Positions 13,507-14,822 of a stretch of 14,822 bases of DNA are shown here, one piece after another. This stretch comes from JBAUHN01 sp049680295. Its GTDB lineage: Bacteria > Pseudomonadota > Alphaproteobacteria > Rhodobacterales > Rhodobacteraceae. The number at the start of each line of letters is the position of its first letter. Within the stretch, counting starts at the first letter, position 1. The translations under genes and the position numbers were made by a program. A model generated the notes under the pieces. The model worked only from the letters and a program-made list of their open reading frames with translations. It was not told the DNA's origin and searched no databases. Where the stretch lies: assembly GCA_049680295.1 (NCBI GenBank), contig JBAUHN010000035.1:1-14822 (forward strand). Direction: 5' to 3'.

Positions 13507-14822
13507 GTCGATGTATCTTTCAGCACTTCGGGGTTGCGCAGCCAGACATCACGCTGGGCAAAGGGCACTTCGATGTCTTCGGTGGCAAATCGTTCTGCGA
13601 TCTGATGGTTTATTTCATTTTTGACAACATTGATCCAATTCACATCGCGCAGGAACACGCGAATTTCGAATTCCAACGCATCGGCGCCAAAGTTGCTGAA
13701 CAGGATCGTCGGAGGCGGTTTGCGCAGCACCATGGGTTGGTTTTCTGCGATTTCCTGCAAGATCGCCTCAACACGGCGGGTATCGGTGCCATAAGCCACC
13801 CCAATCGGCACAATCAGCCGCCCGACAGTATTGCCACGGGTATAGTTGGTGACGGTGCCACTGATCAGGTCGGCGTTGGGAACAATGACGTCGGTGCGTT
13901 CAAAGGTCTCGATCCGGGTGGACCGGACCGAGATGTCGCGAACATATCCCATCTGGCCGCCCACTTCGATCCAGTCGCCTTCGGATATCGGCCGCTCGAC
14001 CAGCAATATGATACCCGAGACGAAATTCGACACCACGTTTTGCAGGCCAAAGCCGATGCCCACTGACAGCGCGCCCGCAACATAGCCAAGGGCCGACAGA
14101 TTGACGCCCGCACCGGTAATCGCCACCAGCGCAGACAGGAAAATACCGACATAGCCAAGGCCGGACACAATCGCATTCTGGCCCCCAATATCTATCTTTG
14201 TCTTGGGCAGGACATTGCTGCGCAGGGTGCCCTGGACCAGACGTGTCATCATATAGCCAATGGCAAAGATGATCACGAAAGCCATGAAATCACTGGGGGA
14301 TATCCGCGTGTCCCCGATGGTCAGGCCGCGCGCAAAACTGGCCCAAAGTTCGGTCAGGTCGGTCAATCGTGCGCCCCAGACCAAAGCCAGAACCGGCAAG
14401 GATATGACCACCAGTATAAAACCGATCAGCACCGGGATCAGATCGTCGCGCCCGGCATCGCCCTGCCGTGACACAAAGCCGTAGATGTCAGCTGCGAAAC
14501 GCTGCAATACCATCACCAGCCCTAATATTGCCAAGCTGACCACGGTTGGAAACAACAAGGCATCGCCCGCCGACGCATACCCAGCTGCCGCCATCAAAGG
14601 GGCGGCGACCGCCACCAGCATCGAGGCAGATCCGGCGAATTGCAACGCCTTTCCCAGGCCGGATTGGCGCATGGGTTCATCTGGTTGCGGTTCTGGTTGG
14701 TTGATGTTTTTGCGCAAATGCTGCCCCAGCAGCAGCAGCACGACCCCCATCAGAACCACAACCGGGAACGCCAGAACGGCCTCGGACGCAGGGGAAATCT
14801 CGGCAAAGGACATGAACAGGGC
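13503..14822 (-). CDS. MscS-family mechanosensitive ion channel, 5' end probably beyond window
   Basis: This is an inner-membrane channel protein that opens on membrane tension to release solutes under osmotic down-shock. The visible part has about six hydrophobic segments, then the MscS pore helix and beta-domain: ALGYVAGALSVGIGFGLQNV (the Gly/Ala-rich TM3 core), SNFVSGIILLVERPISEGD, GYVRDISVRSTRIETFERTDVIVPNADL and a C-terminal alpha/beta domain ending FAQRDVWLRNPEVL. An ATG at 14813 would give 436 residues, but the frame stays open to the edge (codons for A-L-F before it) and no ribosome-binding site is visible. Long MscS/MscK-like proteins carry several hundred extra N-terminal residues, so I treat it as partial. 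It overlaps the AlaX gene by 4 bp. Confidence 0.88.
   Translation of the reverse strand, partial: ALFMSFAEISPASEAVLAFPVVVLMGVVLLLLGQHLRKNINQPEPQPDEPMRQSGLGKALQFAGSASMLVAVAAPLMAAAGYASAGDALLFPTVVSLAILGLVMVLQRFAADIYGFVSRQGDAGRDDLIPVLIGFILVVISLPVLALVWGARLTDLTELWASFARGLTIGDTRISPSDFMAFVIIFAIGYMMTRLVQGTLRSNVLPKTKIDIGGQNAIVSGLGYVGIFLSALVAITGAGVNLSALGYVAGALSVGIGFGLQNVVSNFVSGIILLVERPISEGDWIEVGGQMGYVRDISVRSTRIETFERTDVIVPNADLISGTVTNYTRGNTVGRLIVPIGVAYGTDTRRVEAILQEIAENQPMVLRKPPPTILFSNFGADALEFEIRVFLRDVNWINVVKNEINHQIAERFATEDIEVPFAQRDVWLRNPEVLKDTST

Overview
The window looks like chromosome from an alphaproteobacterium, most likely a Rhodobacteraceae (roseobacter-type) genome. This is inferred from moderate GC, operons packed with ATGA/GTGA overlaps, abundant ABC uptake systems, a GcvA-like LysR regulator and the character of the proteins; no rRNA or marker gene confirms it. 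Nothing resembles phage, CRISPR or a defence system.

Region 1 (1-5271) is a small catabolic/uptake locus. On the minus strand a LysR regulator (1713-2603) is followed by a PotA-like ABC ATPase (540-1613) and a Tat-exported PotD-like binding protein (1-481). The binding-protein frame is broken by a single in-frame TAA yet stays open to the window edge. Divergent from the regulator lie an atypical M20-type amidohydrolase (2747-4330) and a DDAH/amidinotransferase-fold guanidine-modifying enzyme (4348-5271). A 13-bp perfect dyad of T-N11-A form sits in the shared promoter gap. The set suggests uptake and breakdown of an amide-linked or guanidino nitrogen compound; the substrate is unknown.

Region 2 (5272-5856) is a scar: an IS6-like transposase remnant with internal deletions, then copy A of a roughly 100-bp palindromic repeat.

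Region 3 (5857-12213) is a transport module. A PAS-LuxR regulator (minus strand) diverges from a six-gene operon: Liv-type periplasmic binding protein, two ATPases (LivG/LivF-like), two permeases (LivH/LivM-like) and an alpha/beta hydrolase. A strong hairpin separates the binding-protein gene from the rest, consistent with differential expression. The co-transcribed hydrolase suggests the imported solute is an ester, lactone or amide, or that its product is processed by the hydrolase.

Region 4 (12214-12786) is a second scar: an IS3-family transposase remnant with a frameshift, a complete tRNA-Ser(GGA) gene on the minus strand with a plausible promoter, and copy B of the palindromic repeat in inverted orientation. 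The transport module is therefore bracketed by decayed insertion sequences and by the two repeat copies.

Region 5 (12787-14822) is ordinary chromosome on the minus strand: an MscS-type mechanosensitive channel (5' end probably outside the window) overlapping by 4 bp an AlaX-type alanyl-tRNA editing protein.
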